Shown here: piece by piece, positions 55,554 through 58,180 of the stretch | How positions within the stretch are numbered: the stretch's first letter is position 1 | Layout of the letters: every line of letters starts with the position of its first letter | Assembly (NCBI GenBank): GCA_034435955.1 | Contig: DAOTWA010000028.1 | Location: 1-58,180, forward strand | Reading direction: 5' to 3' | From: DAOTWA01 sp034435955 | Lineage (GTDB): Bacteria; Chloroflexota; Anaerolineae; Anaerolineales; Anaerolineaceae | DNA: 58,180 bases | Position numbers and translations under genes: made by a program | Notes under the pieces: model-generated | What the model was told of the DNA's origin: nothing | Database searches by the model: none | What the model saw: only the letters and a program-made list of their open reading frames with translations

Positions 55554-57281
55554 ATGGCCGACGAGATCATGCTGCAAGAAGCCCTCGGCGCCATCCGCCA
55601 GGGGGATGTCAAACGAGCCCGCGATCTGCTCACCCGACTGCTGAAATCCGATCCTAACAACGGGCAGTACTGGTTGTACATGAGCTCCTTGGTGGAGACG
55701 GCCAAGGAACGCACTTTTTGCCTGCAGGAGGTGCTCAAACACGACCCGCAGAATGAGACCGCCCGGCGAGGCCTGGTTCTGTTGGGCGCTCTGCCGCCCG
55801 ATGAAGCCCCCCGCGCTCCCATGCAGCGGCGCAACTGGCAGGCCTTCCTGACGGCGCCGGCCGAGGCGCCGGGGCTCTCCACCCGGAAGCTGGTCGTCCG
55901 CGCCGCGTTGATCGGCGGCGCTGCTCTGGTGGTGATCGCGCTGGTCGTGGTGAGCGTCATCGGCGCCGGCAGACAGCGCGCCGCGGCTGTGCGCCTTCGC
56001 CCGGCCAACACGCTCAAGCCTTCCGCCACTTATCTGCCTTCCCCTTCGCCAGTGGTGCGTTCGCCGACGCCCACTTTCATTGGTCCAACGCCGCTGTGGA
56101 TGATGCTCGCGGCCACGTATACCCCTACCCCGCTGTACGTCAACACCCCGCACCCGCGCAGCGAGGCTTACCGCGCCGCCCTTGCCAAGTTGGAGCAGGG
56201 CGATCTGAACAGTATGCTGGTGTTCCTCGAGCAGTTCGCCCGCGAGGAGCCCGACTCGGCCGACGCATTTTACTATTTGGGCGAGGGATACCGCCTGATG
56301 GGCCGATATCATGACGCCCTGGAGCAGTACAACCACGCTCTCCAGATCAACCCGAACTTTGCTCCGGCTTTCCTTGGCCGGGCGCTCGCCAATCAGGCTC
56401 TGGACCCGAATAACGATACGATCGACGATGACCTGATGCTGGCCACTGGCCTGGATCCCAACCTGAACGAAGCCGTCCTGGCCCTGGCCGATCTGCATGT
56501 GCGGCGGGGCGACGGCCAGGCGGCCCTTGATCTGTTGTCGGCCAACGAGCCCAGGCTGACCTCCTCCCCCTTCTTTTATCTTTATCGTGCTCAGGCGGAG
56601 CTGCTGCTGGGTCAGAATGAGGCCGCCCTTTCGGACGCGCAACAGGCCAATCAACTGGATCTGACCCTGCTGGATGCCTATTGGACCCTGGGGCGTGCAT
56701 ACCAGGCCAACGGCCGGCTCGTCGATGCGATCAAACCCATGGAGACCTACACCACCTACGCGACCAACAACGCGGACGCATGGGTTTTGCTGGGCCTGGC
56801 TTATTCCAGCGACGCTCGCGATGACGCGGCGTTGCAGGCTTACAGTCGGGCGATCGATCTGGATAAGCGCCTGTTCGAAGCCTATCTCCAGCGCGGCCTG
56901 ATCTATCTCAAGCTGAACGACGGCAAGAATGCCCTCGATAACCTGGACACGGCCCTCAAGCTGAACTCCAAATCCTTCGACGCCAGCCTGGGGATAGGTC
57001 GCGCCTATCTGCTGTTGAATTATCCAAGCAACGCGCGCACCCAATTTAACCGCGCCGAAGCCCTGGCCGAGAGCGACGCCCAGAAAGCGGCGGTTTATTA
57101 TTATCGCGCCCTCTCACTGGAAGCGCTGGGCAGGAGCGATCTGGCCCTGACCGACTGGCAGGCGTTGATGGGCTTGCCGGCGGAGGTCGTGCCGCCGGAG
57201 TGGATGGACGCGGCGCTTCAACGTGTGGCGACGCTCACCCCTGCCCCAGAGGGCGAAACAGGCATTACCCCCAGCCCGTGA
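55554..57281 (+). CDS. Membrane-spanning TPR protein
   Basis: A 575-residue protein. The cytoplasmic N-terminus (1-75) already has TPR-like helices (QGDVKRARDLLTRLLKSDPNNGQYWLYM). One membrane helix lies at about 120-142 (ALIGGAALVVIALVVVSVIG), followed by a Pro/Ser/Thr-rich spacer (about 155-195, with TPTFIGPTPLW and TYTPTPLY). The rest holds about eight to ten TPR units, for example ADAFYYLGEGYRLMGRYHDALEQYNHALQINPN and FEAYLQRGLIYLKLNDGKNALDNLDTALKLN. So TPR repeats face both sides of the membrane, which is unusual. It probably scaffolds an envelope complex; the partner is unknown. The promoter implies a leaderless mRNA. Confidence 0.85.
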   Translation: MADEIMLQEALGAIRQGDVKRARDLLTRLLKSDPNNGQYWLYMSSLVETAKERTFCLQEVLKHDPQNETARRGLVLLGALPPDEAPRAPMQRRNWQAFLTAPAEAPGLSTRKLVVRAALIGGAALVVIALVVVSVIGAGRQRAAAVRLRPANTLKPSATYLPSPSPVVRSPTPTFIGPTPLWMMLAATYTPTPLYVNTPHPRSEAYRAALAKLEQGDLNSMLVFLEQFAREEPDSADAFYYLGEGYRLMGRYHDALEQYNHALQINPNFAPAFLGRALANQALDPNNDTIDDDLMLATGLDPNLNEAVLALADLHVRRGDGQAALDLLSANEPRLTSSPFFYLYRAQAELLLGQNEAALSDAQQANQLDLTLLDAYWTLGRAYQANGRLVDAIKPMETYTTYATNNADAWVLLGLAYSSDARDDAALQAYSRAIDLDKRLFEAYLQRGLIYLKLNDGKNALDNLDTALKLNSKSFDASLGIGRAYLLLNYPSNARTQFNRAEALAESDAQKAAVYYYRALSLEALGRSDLALTDWQALMGLPAEVVPPEWMDAALQRVATLTPAPEGETGITPSP

Positions 57282-57366
57282 GCGCCGGGCAACCAGCTGC
57301 CGACGGGTGATACCACGCACCTCGTGAACGTCTATCCTCTGGCGCAGCGTTTTTGAACGCGATTCC

Positions 57367-57395
57367 TTGACGCCTTTTTCATTGTCTGATAGACT
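57367..57395 (+). promoter_or_regulatory. Upstream promoter of the tRNA-tuf operon
   Basis: TTGACG (57367-57372), spacer of 17, TAGACT (57390-57395). It lies 54 bases upstream of a second promoter. Confidence 0.6.
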
Positions 57396-57420
57396 CGCCA
57401 GCCGCGCAAGTTAGCAAACC

Positions 57421-57449
57421 TTGCCTTCAAAGGGGGGCTTTGGTATAAT
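57421..57449 (+). promoter_or_regulatory. Proximal promoter of the tRNA-tuf operon
   Basis: TTGCCT (57421-57426), spacer of 17, TATAAT (57444-57449) with an extended TGG. The start is near 57456, 29 bases before the first tRNA. Confidence 0.7.
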
Positions 57450-57484
57450 CGAGCCCGCCTGTGGATGCTGCTTGTCACGCGAGC

Positions 57485-57557
57485 GCCGACGTAGCTCAAT
57501 CGGCAGAGCAACCGCCTTGTAAGTGGTAGGTTACGGGTTCGATTCCCGTCGTCGGCT
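57485..57557 (+). tRNA. tRNA-Thr (UGU)
   Basis: A full cloverleaf of 73 bases: acceptor GCCGACG/CGTCGGC, D arm GCTC/GAGC, anticodon stem ACCGC/GTGGT with loop CTTGTAA (anticodon TGT) and T arm ACGGG-TTCGATT-CCCGT. CCA is not encoded. Confidence 0.96.
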
Positions 57558-57611
57558 CAGCTTGTGCGCCGACGATGGGTGTGCTCGGGACAGGCGCGCT
57601 GGCTTGAAGTC

Positions 57612-57695
57612 GGGCGGTTACCCAAGTGGCCAACGGGGACTGACTGTAAATCAGTTGGCGCTACGCCTTCGGAGGTTCGAATCCTTCACCGCCCA
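57612..57695 (+). tRNA. tRNA-Tyr (GUA)
   Basis: A class II tRNA of 84 bases: acceptor GGGCGGT/ACCGCCC, anticodon stem and loop around CTGTAAA (anticodon GTA), a long variable arm (GGCGCTACGCC region) and T arm GGAGG-TTCGAAT-CCTTC. CCA is not encoded. Confidence 0.95.
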
Positions 57696-57755
57696 CTGGC
57701 CCGGCTGAGCAGCGCTGATCACCTAGACCTCAGCCAACTGCCGTTTGGCCAGCAA

Positions 57756-57828
57756 GCCCTCATAGCTCAGTCGGTAGAGCACGTTCTTGGTAAGAACGGG
57801 GTCATGGGTTCAAGTCCCATTGAGGGCT
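57756..57828 (+). tRNA. tRNA-Thr (GGU)
   Basis: A 73-base cloverleaf: acceptor GCCCTCA/TGAGGGC, anticodon stem CGTTC/GAACG with loop TTGGTAA (anticodon GGT) and T arm ATGGG-TTCAAGT-CCCAT. CCA is not encoded. The two Thr tRNAs together read all ACN codons. Confidence 0.96.
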
Positions 57829-57873
57829 CTTGCTGCCGTAGGAGATGAAATTATTTCATAAGGAGAAGGGAAA

Positions 57874-58180
<307 letters not shown>

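Noticed and set aside
55398..57044. A 758-codon open frame on the minus strand ending in the GNAT gene
   Set aside because: Only the last 209 codons match a family; the rest is antisense to the well-supported TPR gene and has no protein-like features.

Overview
The window looks like a chromosomal segment of a GC-rich member of the Chloroflexota, most likely class Anaerolineae. This is inferred from the gene mix: many lipoproteins with Thr/Pro-rich spacers after the lipid-attachment cysteine, an M48 protease, an HtrA-like lipoprotein, LytR-CpsA-Psr and BrkB/YihY proteins, secreted starch-binding and PxKF domains, and a Thr-Tyr-Thr tRNA cluster ahead of tuf. I see no phage, no insertion sequence and no CRISPR array. 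Roughly 50 protein genes lie in short operons on both strands. Nearly all are intact; four look broken or fragmentary.

Layout. 0-2 kb: two alpha/beta hydrolases (the first cut by the window edge) and a decayed nitrilase-fold gene. 2-5 kb: thrC-thrB, a small lipoprotein and a heavy-metal P1B ATPase whose transmembrane motif is CSC instead of CPC. 7-12 kb: PspC, an EamA transporter, an M48 protease, then a CBS-domain gene and an ABM-like gene whose upstream regions are unusually rich in readable regulatory sites, then a paralogue of the first lipoprotein. 12-19.5 kb: a sensor kinase / response regulator / HD-GYP operon and an HtrA-like lipoprotein. 19.7-30 kb: envelope and secreted proteins (TlpA-like thioredoxin, LysM-M23 peptidase, a 1333-residue double 5'-nucleotidase, a phosphoesterase lipoprotein, a dimethylformamidase-beta-like lipoprotein). 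30-36 kb: aminotransferase, rhodanese + SufU-like scaffold operon, broken lipoprotein, thiolase operon, starch-binding fragment. 36-46 kb: MFS transporter, beta-propeller lipoprotein, LCP protein, large secreted nuclease, C1B aminopeptidase. 46-57 kb: small membrane proteins, YihY, thioesterase, uvrC, class I aldolase, SagB-type oxidoreductase, alkyltransferase-like protein, GNAT, and a membrane TPR protein. The end: tandem promoters, three tRNAs and the start of tuf.

The most interesting content is regulatory. (1) Five genes have a -10 hexamer exactly six bases before the ATG and no ribosome binding site, which points to leaderless mRNAs. (2) Two exact TGTGA-N6-TCACA sites, 32 bp apart, sit upstream of a good promoter for the CBS-domain gene, whose mRNA would begin with a stem-loop. 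(3) A near-consensus promoter drives a unit of about 100 nt (20-codon ORF plus terminator) upstream of the double nucleotidase. (4) A consensus promoter with a 17-bp palindrome over the start site controls the rhodanese-SufU pair. (5) An inverted repeat brackets the -35 box of the ABM-like gene. Several secreted phosphatases and a nuclease suggest scavenging of extracellular nucleotides and phosphate, but I saw no Pho-type operator.
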